Assembly (NCBI RefSeq): GCF_025836975.1
Contig: NZ_CP107548.1
Span: 2,790,001 to 2,854,000, forward strand
Direction: 5' to 3'
Length of the DNA stretch: 64,000 nt
From: Pollutimonas sp. M17
GTDB taxonomy: Bacteria > Pseudomonadota > Gammaproteobacteria > Burkholderiales > Burkholderiaceae_B
Positions within the stretch are counted from its first letter, which is position 1. The number at the start of each line of letters is the position of its first letter. Shown piece after piece: positions 17,492 through 26,922 of the stretch. The notes below the pieces were generated by a model. It saw nothing but the letters and a program-made list of their open reading frames with translations. It did not search any database and was not told the origin of the DNA. The position numbers and the translations under genes are program-made.

Positions 17492-18373
17492 TCAGGCCTG
17501 GTCCGGGCTGTCCGGGCGAAGCAGGGCCGGCCCCGTATCCTGATGGCCGGCCCTGAAAAATGACCGGGGCGCCTGTCCGAACAGCTTCCTGAACATCTTG
17601 CTGAATGCCGAGGCGCTGCCATAGCCCAGCTCCAGCGCAATCTGCGTCATCGTCATGCCTTGCTCGGCCAGTGCGAAAGCACGCATCAGCCGCGCCTGCT
17701 GGCGCCAGCGATTCAGGCTCATGCCGGTCTCCTTGGGAAAAAGCCTGATCACGCTGCGCTCGGACAGGCCCACGCTTTCCCCCAATTCGGCGATGGAGGC
17801 GCCGCTGGACACATCGGCAAGCAACGCTTCGCACAGCCTCAGCAAGCGTTTGTCCGACGGCAGCTTCAAGGACAAAGGCTGTTGCGCCAGTTGGCCGACT
17901 TCGTCCACCAGCACCTGCATCATCCGCCCTTCGGCGCCGTCGGGATCGTAATGCGGCGCGATGGCCATCGCGCGCAGGACCAGTTCCCGCAACAGAGGGG
18001 TAATGGCCAGCACGCGGCAAGCACCCACCTTGCCCTGCACCACGCCGGGCTGGAAATACAGGGTGCGCATCTCGACGGCGACATCCATGCGTATCGCATG
18101 CTCCGTATGCGCCGGCATCCACATTCCGTGGCTGGGGGGAATCGTCCATATCGAGCCCTTGGCCCGTATCGTCATCACGCCTTCAATCGCATAGATCAAT
18201 TGGTCGCGCAAATGATGATGCGCGGCGATGACGCAGCCGGCCGGGTCGGATCGCGCCAGCGCCGCCACGTCGCGGGGCACCCGATTGGCCATGTTCGCAT
18301 TGGCGTTCCGGCTGCGCGGCGGCTGAGGCGGCGCGCTCGAGGCCGTAGTTGATCTTGGCGGTTTTGGACGCAT
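17492..18373 (-). CDS. AraC family transcriptional regulator with cupin domain
   Basis: An N-terminal cupin sensor (HHHLRDQLIYAIEGVMTI, then PSHGMWMPAHTEHAI) and a C-terminal double helix-turn-helix (SIAELGESVGLSERSVIRLF and TQIALELGYGSASAFSKMFRKLFG). The start is uncertain: ATG 18373 gives 293 residues, while ATG 18406 and ATG 18292 are alternatives, none with a convincing ribosome site. It diverges from the MFS gene at 18426, which it probably controls. Confidence 0.88.
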   Translation of the reverse strand: MRPKPPRSTTASSAPPQPPRSRNANANMANRVPRDVAALARSDPAGCVIAAHHHLRDQLIYAIEGVMTIRAKGSIWTIPPSHGMWMPAHTEHAIRMDVAVEMRTLYFQPGVVQGKVGACRVLAITPLLRELVLRAMAIAPHYDPDGAEGRMMQVLVDEVGQLAQQPLSLKLPSDKRLLRLCEALLADVSSGASIAELGESVGLSERSVIRLFPKETGMSLNRWRQQARLMRAFALAEQGMTMTQIALELGYGSASAFSKMFRKLFGQAPRSFFRAGHQDTGPALLRPDSPDQA

Positions 18374-18425
18374 TATTGACTGTCTGGAGCAAGGCGATTT
18401 GGCCATCCTAGCGGATAATCCGGCC

Positions 18426-19595
18426 ATGAACAATCGGCCCACACAATTCCTGTTGAACATCGGTCACGCCATCGACCATATGTTCCTTCTTATCTTCGCG
18501 ACCGCGGTCACGAGCATTGCGGCCGACTTCGGCTTGCAGCGCTGGGAAGACCTCATGCCCTACAGCGTGGCGGCCTTCTTTTTCTTCGGAATCGGATCGC
18601 TGCCCGCCGGCAGGCTGGGCGACCATTGGGGGCGCCGGCCAATGATGATTCTTTTCTTCTTCGGGATGGGCGCTTCGGCCATCCTGGTCAGCGCCGCCGC
18701 GTCGCCCATACAGATGGCGCTGGCATTGGCGCTGCTGGGGTGCTTCGCCTCCATCTATCATCCGGTGGGCATTCCGATGCTGGTCCAGGGAGCCACGCGC
18801 CCGGGTTGGATCATCGGGGTCAATGGGCTGGCCGGCAATCTGGGCGTGGCGCTGGCGGCCGTGGTCACGGGCTTTCTGGTCAAGTATTTTGGCTGGCGCA
18901 TGGCATTCCTGGTGCCCGGCTCCGTCAGCCTGATCTGCGGGGTGCTGTTCGCCTGGCTGGGTTCGCGCGAAGCCATGCCGCCCGCCAGGAAGAAAGCCAC
19001 CACCGCCGCCCTGCCCGGCATCTCCATGGCAAAGCTGTTCCTGATCATGACCATGGCGGCCACCAGCAGCAGCCTGCTGTTCAACTTCTCGACCAGCAGC
19101 AATTACGAGCTGCTGTCAGACCGCCTGCAGCGGATTTCCCAGGATCCTGCCCAGATAGGCCTGCTGCTGGCCATCGTCTATGCCGTCGCATCGGCGACGC
19201 AGCTGATCGTTGGCCACCTGCTCGACAGGATAGCGCTCAAGGCGCTGTATCTGTCCATCATCGCCACGCAGGCGGTGCTGCTTGTGGTGTCCATGGCGCT
19301 AGACGGCTGGTCATTCTATTTCCTGCAATTCCTGTTTATGGCGGCCGTGTTCGGCGCCATTCCCTTCATCGATGCCATGATCGTGCGCTTTGTAGACGAC
19401 AATATGCGGTCCAGGGTTTCGGGCATGCGCCTGGCCGTTTCCTTCGGCGCCAGTTCGCTCGCCGTCTGGCTTATCGGGCCCATCGTCAAGCAGGCCGGCT
19501 TCACCATGCTGCTGGCCGTCATGGCCGGCACCGCCCTTCTTACCCTGACGATCGTCAGCCAGTTGCCCAGAACCCCGGCCCCGGCAAAAAACTGA
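18426..19595 (+). CDS. Major facilitator superfamily transporter
   Basis: Protein of 389 residues with 12 predicted helices. The signature loop between helices 2 and 3 reads GRLGDHWGRRPMM, and a second copy after helix 8 reads GHLLDRIALK. HVGIPMLV-like and GVNGLAGNLGVALA segments follow MFS drug/metabolite exporter patterns. It sits divergently from the AraC regulator with 52 bases between the starts, as in exporter-regulator pairs. Substrate unknown. The tRNA-Cys gene follows. Confidence 0.88.
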   Translation: MNNRPTQFLLNIGHAIDHMFLLIFATAVTSIAADFGLQRWEDLMPYSVAAFFFFGIGSLPAGRLGDHWGRRPMMILFFFGMGASAILVSAAASPIQMALALALLGCFASIYHPVGIPMLVQGATRPGWIIGVNGLAGNLGVALAAVVTGFLVKYFGWRMAFLVPGSVSLICGVLFAWLGSREAMPPARKKATTAALPGISMAKLFLIMTMAATSSSLLFNFSTSSNYELLSDRLQRISQDPAQIGLLLAIVYAVASATQLIVGHLLDRIALKALYLSIIATQAVLLVVSMALDGWSFYFLQFLFMAAVFGAIPFIDAMIVRFVDDNMRSRVSGMRLAVSFGASSLAVWLIGPIVKQAGFTMLLAVMAGTALLTLTIVSQLPRTPAPAKN

Positions 19596-19641
19596 AGGCA
19601 ACACATGGTATACTAGCTGGCTTGGCATATACGGCCAATAC

Positions 19642-19715
19642 GGCGCAATGGCAGAGTGGTTATGCAGCGGATTGCAAATCCGTGTACCCCGGTTCGATTC
19701 CGAGTTGCGCCTCCA
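19642..19715 (+). tRNA. tRNA-Cys (anticodon GCA)
   Basis: A 74-base cloverleaf: acceptor GGCGCAA pairs with TTGCGCC, the anticodon loop TTGCAAA has GCA at 19674-19676, and the T-loop is TTCGATT. CCA is encoded. One C-A mismatch in the T stem is typical of tRNA-Cys in this group. A TATACT at 19609-19614 is a plausible -10, and a terminator follows. Confidence 0.96.
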
Positions 19716-19727
19716 GTAGAACTTTTT

Positions 19728-19760
19728 AGCCCTACGGCCAAGCGCTGATGGGGCTTTTTT
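19728..19760 (+). terminator. Terminator after tRNA-Cys
   Basis: Stem AGCCC (19728-19732) with GGGCT (19751-19755), followed by a run of T to 19760. Confidence 0.7.
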
Positions 19761-19815
19761 GCGCCTTTGGACAGGCGTAGAATCCAGAAGCCTCAAATAA
19801 CAAAAGGAACTATAC

Positions 19816-20457
19816 GTGTTTCCATCCAGGCTTACTTCAGGATACCAGTCATTTTTAAACGGCCGCCTCGCCCGCGAGCGGGAGCGCTATGAAGAACTCG
19901 CCAAATCCGGACAGCACCCGGAAATCATGGTCATCGGCTGCGGCGATTCCCGCGTTGCCCCCGAAACCATTTTTGACGCGGATCCCGGCGAGATATTTGT
20001 AATACGCAATATCGCCAATCTTGTCCCGCCCTGCGAACCCGATGTCGAAACCTCGTTCCACGGCACCAGCGCCGCGATCGAGTTCGGTGTAAATGCGCTG
20101 AAGGTCAAGCATATCGTTGTCCTGGGCCACGCCAGCTGTGGTGGCGTGGCTGCCTATGCCAACAATGCCGCTCCGCTGACCAAGCGCGATTTCATCGGCA
20201 AATGGATGTCGCAAATCGCGCCGGTGGCCGAACGCGTCGGCCCTCCCGCCGAAGACCGGCAAAGCTGGATCAGGGAACTCGAATGGGCCGTGGTCGGCTA
20301 CAGCCTCGAAAACCTGATGACCTTCCCCGCCGTGCGCGACGCGGTGGAAGACGGATCGCTTACCCTGCATGGCGCTTATTTCGGCGTAGGCACCGGCGTG
20401 CTTTTCATCCGCGATCCCATCACCGGGCGCTTTGCCCCATACAGCGAAGGCCGATAG
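19816..20457 (+). CDS. Beta-class carbonic anhydrase
   Basis: Zinc enzyme of 213 residues interconverting CO2 and bicarbonate. Zinc ligands are Cys42 (GCGDSR, with the Asp44-Arg46 dyad), His105 and Cys108 (GHASCGG). The GTG start at 19816 is preceded by AAGGA seven bases upstream. The length is normal for cytoplasmic bacterial beta-CAs and no signal peptide is seen. It is a single gene after the tRNA terminator. Confidence 0.95.
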   Translation: MFPSRLTSGYQSFLNGRLARERERYEELAKSGQHPEIMVIGCGDSRVAPETIFDADPGEIFVIRNIANLVPPCEPDVETSFHGTSAAIEFGVNALKVKHIVVLGHASCGGVAAYANNAAPLTKRDFIGKWMSQIAPVAERVGPPAEDRQSWIRELEWAVVGYSLENLMTFPAVRDAVEDGSLTLHGAYFGVGTGVLFIRDPITGRFAPYSEGR

Positions 20458-20525
20458 CGGCTCTATCCGCGGCCGCGAGCCATTGCGTCGTTTACGCCGC
20501 CCGTCCCGGGTGTTATCGTGGTTCC

Positions 20526-20660
20526 GTGAAATCAGGATCGACGATCGCCATCGGGATAGCCATAGGCGTTGCCATCGGCGCCGCCATGGACAACATTGCG
20601 GGTGGAATCGGTATCGGCATCGCCATCGGTATCGCCCTGTCGCTTGCCTTGCGTAAATAA
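20526..20660 (+). CDS. Small glycine-zipper membrane protein
   Basis: A 44-residue protein starting at GTG 20526 and made almost entirely of alternating isoleucine/alanine and glycine (IAIGIAIGVAIGAAMD, then IGIGIAIGIALSLALRK), i.e. two glycine-zipper segments around a polar NIAGG turn. Short orphan proteins of this type are widespread in proteobacteria with no defined function; the pattern suggests helix packing in a membrane. The ribosome site is weak. The start could be longer, but the upstream frame overlaps the carbonic anhydrase gene. Confidence 0.6.
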   Translation: MKSGSTIAIGIAIGVAIGAAMDNIAGGIGIGIAIGIALSLALRK

Positions 20661-20678
20661 GCGTAGACCGATTGCACT

Positions 20679-20936
20679 ATGGCTGCTGCGCAGCGCATGC
20701 AATACCCTGCTTGCATGCGCTCCGCGGAATTCACCCTTCTCTGTGCCAGCTGTCGCCGGCTTTCATTGAGCGCGGCGCCAAGGCAACCGCATGCCCTGAT
20801 GCTGCTGGAAGAAATACACCCGCCCTCTCATTGGGAAGGCATTCTCGAGCGGCGCTATCGCTGCACGGCATGCCGCGCCCGCTGGCGGCGCTATACAAAT
20901 GTCTGCGGGGCCGATACCGTATTCGAGCCGCTATAG
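20679..20936 (+). CDS. Small zinc-ribbon-like protein, unknown function
   Basis: A protein of up to 85 residues with two CxxC pairs (LLCASCRR and YRCTACRARWRRY) spaced about 40 residues apart, as expected of one zinc ribbon. Internal ATGs at 20697 and 20715 are alternative starts; none has a clear Shine-Dalgarno. It begins 18 bases after the glycine-zipper gene, so the two may be cotranscribed. I do not recognise the family. Confidence 0.5.
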   Translation: MAAAQRMQYPACMRSAEFTLLCASCRRLSLSAAPRQPHALMLLEEIHPPSHWEGILERRYRCTACRARWRRYTNVCGADTVFEPL

Positions 20937-20963
20937 ATAGCCTGGGCGAAAGGCTGCCCGGCC

Positions 20964-21944
20964 TTAGCGCCGGTCCGCGGCCCGACGATGCACCGGCCTG
21001 ATGGCGGGATTTTCCGCCGTGACCCTCCAGATGCCGAAGCACACCAGCAGCAAGGCGATCGCATTCTTCCATTCCAGGATGCTTTCGTTCAGAAACAGGG
21101 CCGACAGCGCCGAGCCGAATATCGGAATCAGGAAATTGAAGATGGTGATCGTCCCGACCGGGTTGTACTTGAGCAGGATGCTCCATAGGGAGAAAGCGGC
21201 CGCCGACAGGACGACCAGATAGGCCAGCATGGCCGACGAGGCCCAGGTAAATCCCGTCAATGTCCCGCCCGTCCCGTATCCCAGCAGGATCAGCGCGAAT
21301 CCGCCTATGGCCAGTTGATATCCCGTCATGACCACCGCGTCCATGCCCTGCGAGATTTTCTTGCCATAGATGGAAGCGGCCGAGAGGACAAAGGCGGCGG
21401 CCACGATGCAGCCTTCGCCCAGCAAGGTGAAGCGGAAGTCCAGTCCTTGCGTATCCAGGTTGACGACCATGACACCCGTAAAGCCGACCAGGCAGCCCAG
21501 GATGCGATTGTGGCTGAGGCGATCGTTCTTGTAGATGAAGTGCGCCAGCAATACGCTGAAGAAGGTGCCGGTTGCATTCAGGATGGACGCCTTGACGCCC
21601 GTGGTGTAGCTGAGGCCGATGTAGAAGAATATGTATTGCAAGGCCGTCTGGGCGAGGCCCAGCAAGGTCAGCTGGCCCAGGCGCCTTCCGCCCAGTCCGG
21701 TGATGCGGCGTCCTCCGAGGCGGCCCATGAGCAGCAGCACCAAGCCGGCCAAAAGAAAGCGATAGCCGGCAAATACCATCTTGCCGGCGATGTCGTCCGT
21801 GGCGATGGAGAAAAGCTCGTAGCCATTCTTGATGGCGGGGTAGGCGCTGCCCCACAGCATGCAGCACAGGGCGGCCACCAGCACGACCACCTTGCGGTTG
21901 CTGAAAACGCTGGCATCCACGCGCGTAGCGGAAAAACGACTCAA
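20964..21944 (-). CDS. EamA/DMT family transporter
   Basis: Protein of about 326 residues with ten hydrophobic helices arranged as two EamA repeats (MLWGSAYPAIKNG in the first; SAAAFSLWSILLKYNPVG in the second). DMT proteins export amino acids or other metabolites; the substrate is unknown. The start is taken as TTG 21944 because GAGG lies five bases upstream; ATG 21983 and others further up lack a ribosome site. It converges on the small zinc-ribbon gene. Confidence 0.82.
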   Translation of the reverse strand: MSRFSATRVDASVFSNRKVVVLVAALCCMLWGSAYPAIKNGYELFSIATDDIAGKMVFAGYRFLLAGLVLLLMGRLGGRRITGLGGRRLGQLTLLGLAQTALQYIFFYIGLSYTTGVKASILNATGTFFSVLLAHFIYKNDRLSHNRILGCLVGFTGVMVVNLDTQGLDFRFTLLGEGCIVAAAFVLSAASIYGKKISQGMDAVVMTGYQLAIGGFALILLGYGTGGTLTGFTWASSAMLAYLVVLSAAAFSLWSILLKYNPVGTITIFNFLIPIFGSALSALFLNESILEWKNAIALLLVCFGIWRVTAENPAIRPVHRRAADRR

Positions 21945-22164
21945 AACAACCTCAAATAAAGCTAAAAACCAAAAAACGGCCATTAACCGGCGCAACGATG
22001 GCGACATCATACATGGCGGGGCACGCGACAACGCGTGCGCGCAAGCCCGCCTGCGTCCCACCGTGTTTTTATGACTTCCAGCTATGTGGCCCGGCCGAAA
22101 ATGTACTTAGAGAAGGCCGGCCCCCCTTTTACAATCGGCCTGGACCCCTCAAAGGAGCACCACC

Positions 22165-22818
22165 ATGTCGTCGGCCATGATGACGCTTTTCATTACCTCG
22201 TTCGCCGAAACGCTGCTGATGGTCGGCGCATCCGGCCTGGCGGCGTCATTGGCCGGCATTCCCCTGGGACTGGCCCTCTACCTGGCCAACCGCCGCAGCC
22301 CCTTGCCGATATTGCGGTTGCCCCGCGCCGCCGGAGCGGCGCTGGACGGCCTGCGGAGCATTCCTTCCATCATCCTTCTTGCCGTTTCCATCCCGCTTGC
22401 TCATGGCCTGTTCGGCCAGGCGATCGGCCTGGGCGCAAGCATCATTCCCCTGGCCGTCATTGCCGTCCCCTTCGTCGCGCGCCGCGTCGAAGCCTCTTTG
22501 CATGGCGTGGACCGCAGTATCGTGGAGTCCGCCCTGATTCTGGGCGCGCGGCCTGTGCAGGTCGTTTGCAAAGTCCTACTGCCCGAGGCTTCGGCCGGCA
22601 TAGCGGCGGCCCTGGGCCTGGCGCTGGCCAGCCTGGTGGGCTATTCCGCCCTGGCGGGGGCGATCGGCGGATCGGGGCTGGGCGACCTGGGCATGCGCTA
22701 CGGCTATCGTGAATTCCTGCCCGGCGTCATGCTGGCCGTCGCATTCGCCCTGCTGATACTGGCCGAAGCGGCGCACTCGCTGGGCAATGCGCTGGCGCGC
22801 CGTCTGGATCGGCGCTAG
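22165..22818 (+). CDS. ABC transporter permease of the MetI (methionine) type, orphan
   Basis: Protein of 217 residues with about five or six helices and the permease coupling loop ESALILGARPVQVVCKVLLPEA followed by GYSALAGAIGGSGLGDLGMRYGY, which is the MetI pattern. Methionine ABC systems need the ATPase MetN and lipoprotein MetQ; neither is next to it. AAAGGAG lies 9 bases before ATG 22165. The two flanking genes are unrelated, so the permease either works with components coded elsewhere or is a remnant of a metNIQ locus, although its reading frame is intact. Confidence 0.85.
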   Translation: MSSAMMTLFITSFAETLLMVGASGLAASLAGIPLGLALYLANRRSPLPILRLPRAAGAALDGLRSIPSIILLAVSIPLAHGLFGQAIGLGASIIPLAVIAVPFVARRVEASLHGVDRSIVESALILGARPVQVVCKVLLPEASAGIAAALGLALASLVGYSALAGAIGGSGLGDLGMRYGYREFLPGVMLAVAFALLILAEAAHSLGNALARRLDRR

Positions 22819-22926
22819 CCCGCCCGCGCGGGCAACACCCGGCGGCCAGCCGCAGGCCAGTACGCTGCTGCGCAAGCGCCGCGCCCCGGCCCTATACTCG
22901 CACCATCAGGTTTCGCAAGAGAAAAC

Positions 22927-23562
22927 ATGGATGAAAACGTAGTTGCCGCGATGGCGCGCTGGCCGGACGTGCCCGATGTCTTTGGCTGGCTTTCCCTGAC
23001 CGAGCGCGGCGAATGGCGCCTGCACCCCCGAGGCGATGCACTGGACGCCCACCTTGCCGCGGGCCAGGGCCTGGAACGAGGCGAGGCCATAAGCAGCCCC
23101 CCCATATTGCGCTTCATCGACCGGAATTACGGAGCCGATGAGGCGGGGCAATGGTATTTCCAGAACGGTCCGCAAAAGGTGTACGTGCGGCTGGACGCGG
23201 CGCCCTATGTCGTGCATGCAACGGGCGGGCCTGATAACGGACCGAGCCTGACGACCCACAACGGCCTGCCTGTGAACGAATTACGGGGCTGGTGGCTGGA
23301 TGACGAGGGCAGGCTGTACACGCAGACCGAACATGGACCCGCCCTGGTGGCGGGGCGCGACCTGGAATCCGTGCTGTCCTGGCTGCGTGCGCCGGATGGC
23401 GGGACAGCGCTGGAATGGCTGGAAGCCCGGCCGTGGGCCGCCGCGGATGTCCTCACGGTTGAATGGGCCGGGATCCCGGAACCATCGGCCGAACTGCGCT
23501 TCTGCCCGGCCCGCGCCATACCCGGCACCCTTGGCTTCGTCGCCCGGCCGCGTCCCGCCTGA
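22927..23562 (+). CDS. Conserved protein of unknown function (DUF2946-like in related bacteria)
   Basis: Soluble protein of 211 residues. The beginning (DENVVAAMARWPDVPDVFGWLSL) and the middle (FIDRNYGADEAGQWYFQNGPQKVYVRLDAAPYV) look like a conserved betaproteobacterial hypothetical family that I know only as a DUF. No catalytic motif stands out. It lies 61 bases upstream of the Nudix gene in the same direction and is probably part of that cluster. Confidence 0.65.
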   Translation: MDENVVAAMARWPDVPDVFGWLSLTERGEWRLHPRGDALDAHLAAGQGLERGEAISSPPILRFIDRNYGADEAGQWYFQNGPQKVYVRLDAAPYVVHATGGPDNGPSLTTHNGLPVNELRGWWLDDEGRLYTQTEHGPALVAGRDLESVLSWLRAPDGGTALEWLEARPWAAADVLTVEWAGIPEPSAELRFCPARAIPGTLGFVARPRPA

Positions 23563-23623
23563 CGCCGGGCGGCGCCTTACGTGTCCGACCGACACGCCGG
23601 CGTGATTTGGTTAGAATCACTCC

Positions 23624-24211
23624 ATGACATCGCACGCCCCCAATTTCTATTTTCCCGCTCCGCGCACGCAGAAGTTCTGCAGCCAGTGCGGCACGCCGAT
23701 CGAGCTTTTCATTCCGCCCGATGACAACCGGATGCGAGCCGTGTGCAACAACTGCGGAGCGGTGCATTACCAGAATCCCCGCAATGTCGTGGGCGTGCTG
23801 CCGGTATGGGAAGACAAGATCCTGCTGTGCCGCCGCGCCATCGAGCCGCGCTACAACACCTGGACCTTACCGGCGGGTTTCATGGAGCTGGGCGAAACCA
23901 CGGCCCAGGGCGCCATGCGCGAAACCCAGGAAGAGGCGGGAGCGCAGATCCGCCTGGGTCCGCTGTATACGGTGATCGACGTGCCGCATGCCGAACAGGT
24001 GCATTTTTTCTACCTGGCCCAGGTGCTCAGCGAAGAACTGTACCCCGGCCCGGAAAGCCTGGAAGCCGCCTTCTTCAGCATTCAGGACATTCCCTGGCGC
24101 GAGCTGGCCTTCCGCACCATCATCACCACCCTGGAACACTATGTCGCCGACAGCAAGACCGGCGTATTCCCCTTCCATCACTACGACATCCCGGATCCGT
24201 TTCCCAAATAG
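23624..24211 (+). CDS. Nudix hydrolase with N-terminal zinc ribbon
   Basis: Protein of 195 residues. An N-terminal zinc ribbon (Cys19, Cys22, Cys41, Cys44) precedes a Nudix box at residues 85-107 (G85, E91, R99, E100, E103, E104, G106), complete for the GX5EX7REUXEEXGU motif. This resembles the NudC/YfcD-like group that hydrolyses NAD(H)-type or other nucleoside diphosphate derivatives. It is directly upstream of aat (12-base gap). Confidence 0.92.
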   Translation: MTSHAPNFYFPAPRTQKFCSQCGTPIELFIPPDDNRMRAVCNNCGAVHYQNPRNVVGVLPVWEDKILLCRRAIEPRYNTWTLPAGFMELGETTAQGAMRETQEEAGAQIRLGPLYTVIDVPHAEQVHFFYLAQVLSEELYPGPESLEAAFFSIQDIPWRELAFRTIITTLEHYVADSKTGVFPFHHYDIPDPFPK

Positions 24212-24223
24212 GAAGGACTTCCC

Positions 24224-24964
24224 GTGGCAAGCTTGATCTGGCTGGACGACGCCGCGCCCTTCCCGCACCCGGACTCGGCGTTGCCCGAAGGCCTGCTGGC
24301 GGCGGGCGCCGGCCTCTCTGTAGCGCGCCTGACCGAAGCCTACAGCCAGGGCATTTTTCCGTGGTTCAACGAGGGCGACCCCATCCTGTGGTGGAGCCCC
24401 GATCCACGCATGGTCCTTGCCTGCGACGATTTCAAGGCCTCGCATTCGCTAAGGAAGAAGCTGCGCCAGGCGGCCCGTACCGAGCAGGACCCGAACGCAC
24501 GGATACGCATCACGACCGACACGGCGTTTGCCGAGGTCATCGCCGCGTGCGCGTCCGTGCGCGGAACCCGGCGCGGCACCTGGATATCGCCCGCCATACA
24601 AGCCGCCTACACTGACTGGCACAAGGCCGGCGCCGCGCATAGCGTGGAGGCGTGGATGGACGGCCGGCTGGCCGGCGGACTCTACGGCGTTTGCCTGGGC
24701 CGCTTCTTCTTCGGCGAATCGATGTTCAGCCTGGCCAGCGATGCCAGCAAGCTGGCGCTGGCCTATCTGGTCGACTTCCTGCGGATGCGCGGCATCGCGC
24801 ATATAGACTGCCAGCAGCAAACCAGCCACTTGTCCAGCCTGGGCGCCCGCCCCATGCCCCGCCGGGATTTTCTGACCCTGCTGGATGCGGCGCTGCGCCA
24901 CGACGCGCCGGCATGGACGCCGGGACGGATCTTGAGTTCCGGCCGGCTTGCGCCCCTGGAATGA
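24224..24964 (+). CDS. aat: Leucyl/phenylalanyl-tRNA-protein transferase
   Basis: Enzyme of 246 residues that adds Leu or Phe to proteins with N-terminal Arg/Lys, creating degrons for ClpS-ClpAP. Family motifs are present: [37 protein letters not shown], and FFGESMFS with [10 protein letters not shown] near the end. The start is GTG 24224 with GGAAGGA just upstream. Adjacent to bpt, so both N-degron transferases are together. Confidence 0.96.
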   Translation: MASLIWLDDAAPFPHPDSALPEGLLAAGAGLSVARLTEAYSQGIFPWFNEGDPILWWSPDPRMVLACDDFKASHSLRKKLRQAARTEQDPNARIRITTDTAFAEVIAACASVRGTRRGTWISPAIQAAYTDWHKAGAAHSVEAWMDGRLAGGLYGVCLGRFFFGESMFSLASDASKLALAYLVDFLRMRGIAHIDCQQQTSHLSSLGARPMPRRDFLTLLDAALRHDAPAWTPGRILSSGRLAPLE

Positions 24965-25004
24965 ATGAAGCCATAATGACTTTCATAGCATCATCGAGCC
25001 TGCC

Positions 25005-25739
25005 ATGAGCCATCCGACCGAGCCGGGATTCAAGACACTGCAGTTCTATTCGACAGCCGCCTACCCATGCAGCTATCTGCCGGAACTGGACGCCAGGTCG
25101 CAGGTTGCCGCCCCCACCCATCTCATCGATGCCGAAACCTATTCCGAGCTTGTGGAACAGGGTTTTCGACGCAGCGGCCTGTTCACCTACCGCCCCCATT
25201 GCGACAGCTGCCAGGCCTGCATTCCCATACGCATCGACACGCGGCGCTTCCAGCGCAATCGCACTCAACGCAAGACGTGGAACCGGCACGGCGGCCTGAT
25301 CACGCGCACCCTGCCCCTGCACTGGAGCGCCGAGCATTTCGAGCTTTATCAGCGCTATCAGTGGGCCCGCCATCCCGGCGCCGGAATGGACGAAGACAGC
25401 CAGGCCCAATACACACAATTCCTGCTTACCAGCCGGGTCGATTCCAGACTGGTCGAATTCCGCCTGCCTTCGGGCCAGTTGCGCATGGTGTCCATGATCG
25501 ACGTCCTGGACAGCGGTTTTTCGTCGGTATACACCTTCTTCGATCCCGAGGCTCACGGCAGCCTGGGCACCTACGGCGTCCTATGGCAACTGGATCAATG
25601 CCGCGAACTGGATCTGCCCTGGCTCTACCTGGGCTACTGGATCAGGGAAAGCCGTAAAATGGCTTACAAATCATCCTACAAACCCTTCCAGATATTGCGC
25701 AACGGCATCTGGGCCGAGCCGGAAGGCCTCATTCCGTAA
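25005..25739 (+). CDS. bpt: Aspartate/glutamate leucyltransferase (Bpt)
   Basis: Protein of 244 residues of the arginyl/leucyl-tRNA-protein transferase family, which adds Leu to N-terminal Asp/Glu in bacteria. The N-terminal CSYLPE segment and [24 protein letters not shown], followed later by [16 protein letters not shown] and YLGYWI, are diagnostic. It lies 40 bases after aat and 7 bases before pyrD. Confidence 0.94.
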   Translation: MSHPTEPGFKTLQFYSTAAYPCSYLPELDARSQVAAPTHLIDAETYSELVEQGFRRSGLFTYRPHCDSCQACIPIRIDTRRFQRNRTQRKTWNRHGGLITRTLPLHWSAEHFELYQRYQWARHPGAGMDEDSQAQYTQFLLTSRVDSRLVEFRLPSGQLRMVSMIDVLDSGFSSVYTFFDPEAHGSLGTYGVLWQLDQCRELDLPWLYLGYWIRESRKMAYKSSYKPFQILRNGIWAEPEGLIP

Positions 25740-25746
25740 CTCCAAC

Positions 25747-26784
25747 ATGTCCCTTCTCTTCAATACCTATCCGCTGGCCCGCTCCGCGCTGTTCTCGCTG
25801 GATGCCGAAACCGCCCACGAACTGACGCTGTCGTCGCTGCAGAAAGCCTACGACTGCCGCCTGACCCGCGGCCTGATGGCTTCCCGGCCTGAAAAGCCAC
25901 GCAACCTGATGGGCCTGCATTTCCGCAACCCCGTCGGGCTGGCCGCCGGCCTGGACAAGAACGGCGCGCACATCGACGCCCTGGGCAACCTGGGCTTCGG
26001 CTTCGTGGAAGTGGGCACGGTCACGCCCAAGCCCCAGCCCGGCAATCCCAAGCCGCGCATGTTCCGCCTGCCGCGCGCCGAGGCCCTGATCAACCGCCTG
26101 GGATTCAACAACCAGGGGCTGGATTCCTTCATCGCCAATGTGCGCCGCAGCGAATGGCGCCAGCACGGCGGCATACTCGGACTGAATATCGGCAAGAACG
26201 CCGCCACGCCCATCGAGCGCGCCGTGGACGATTACCTGGTCGGCCTGGAGGGCGTGTACCCCCACGCCGACTATGTCACCGTCAATATTTCATCGCCCAA
26301 TACGCAGAACCTGCGTGCCTTGCAGGGCCAGGAAGAATTGACCGGCCTGCTGCAGCCCCTGCAAGAGAAGCGCAAGGCGCTGGCCGACCTGCATGGCAGG
26401 CGGGTTCCCATGGTCGTCAAGATCGCGCCCGACCTGAACACCGAGCAGGTGGACATCATTGCAGCCGTGTTGCCACGCCATGACGTCGATGGGGTTATCG
26501 CCACCAACACGACGCTGGCGCGCGATGCCGTGCGCGGCCTGCCCCACGCCGACGAAACCGGCGGCTTGTCGGGCCCCCCCGTACACGAACTGTCGCTGCG
26601 GGTCATCGAACGCCTGCGTGCGCAATTGGGCGCCGGCTTTCCCATCATCGGCGTGGGCGGCGTGGTTTCGGGCAAGCAGGCTCAGGAGAAGGCCGCCGCG
26701 GGCGCGGATGCCATTCAACTGTATACCGGCCTGATCTACCGGGGTCCCGCCCTTATCGGCGAGTGTGTCCGCGCCCTGGCTTGA
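25747..26784 (+). CDS. pyrD: Dihydroorotate dehydrogenase (quinone), class 2
   Basis: FMN enzyme of 345 residues oxidising dihydroorotate with membrane quinone in pyrimidine synthesis. The N-terminal helical extension ([15 protein letters not shown]) marks class 2. The FMN/substrate motifs are [42 protein letters not shown] (with the catalytic serine) and IGVGGVVSG. It starts 7 bases after bpt and is the last gene of this cluster; a strong terminator follows. Confidence 0.96.
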   Translation: MSLLFNTYPLARSALFSLDAETAHELTLSSLQKAYDCRLTRGLMASRPEKPRNLMGLHFRNPVGLAAGLDKNGAHIDALGNLGFGFVEVGTVTPKPQPGNPKPRMFRLPRAEALINRLGFNNQGLDSFIANVRRSEWRQHGGILGLNIGKNAATPIERAVDDYLVGLEGVYPHADYVTVNISSPNTQNLRALQGQEELTGLLQPLQEKRKALADLHGRRVPMVVKIAPDLNTEQVDIIAAVLPRHDVDGVIATNTTLARDAVRGLPHADETGGLSGPPVHELSLRVIERLRAQLGAGFPIIGVGGVVSGKQAQEKAAAGADAIQLYTGLIYRGPALIGECVRALA

Positions 26785-26802
26785 CGGGCAACGGCGCCAA
26801 AA

Positions 26803-26838
26803 ACAAATCCCCGGGGACTCGATTCCCCGGGGATTTGT
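26803..26838. terminator. Bidirectional terminator between pyrD and the phasin gene
   Basis: A perfect 15-bp stem (26803-26817 with 26824-26838) and a six-base loop. It sits between convergent genes. The T-rich part of the downstream arm (TTTGTCTTG) serves pyrD, and the complementary side serves the phasin gene. Confidence 0.85.
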
Positions 26839-26922
26839 CTTGATACTTTGGGCCTGGCCACCGGCGGGTACTCCGCCAAGATCCGGGCCACCTGCCGGCC
26901 TGCGCCGGCTGACCGGCAGCGA

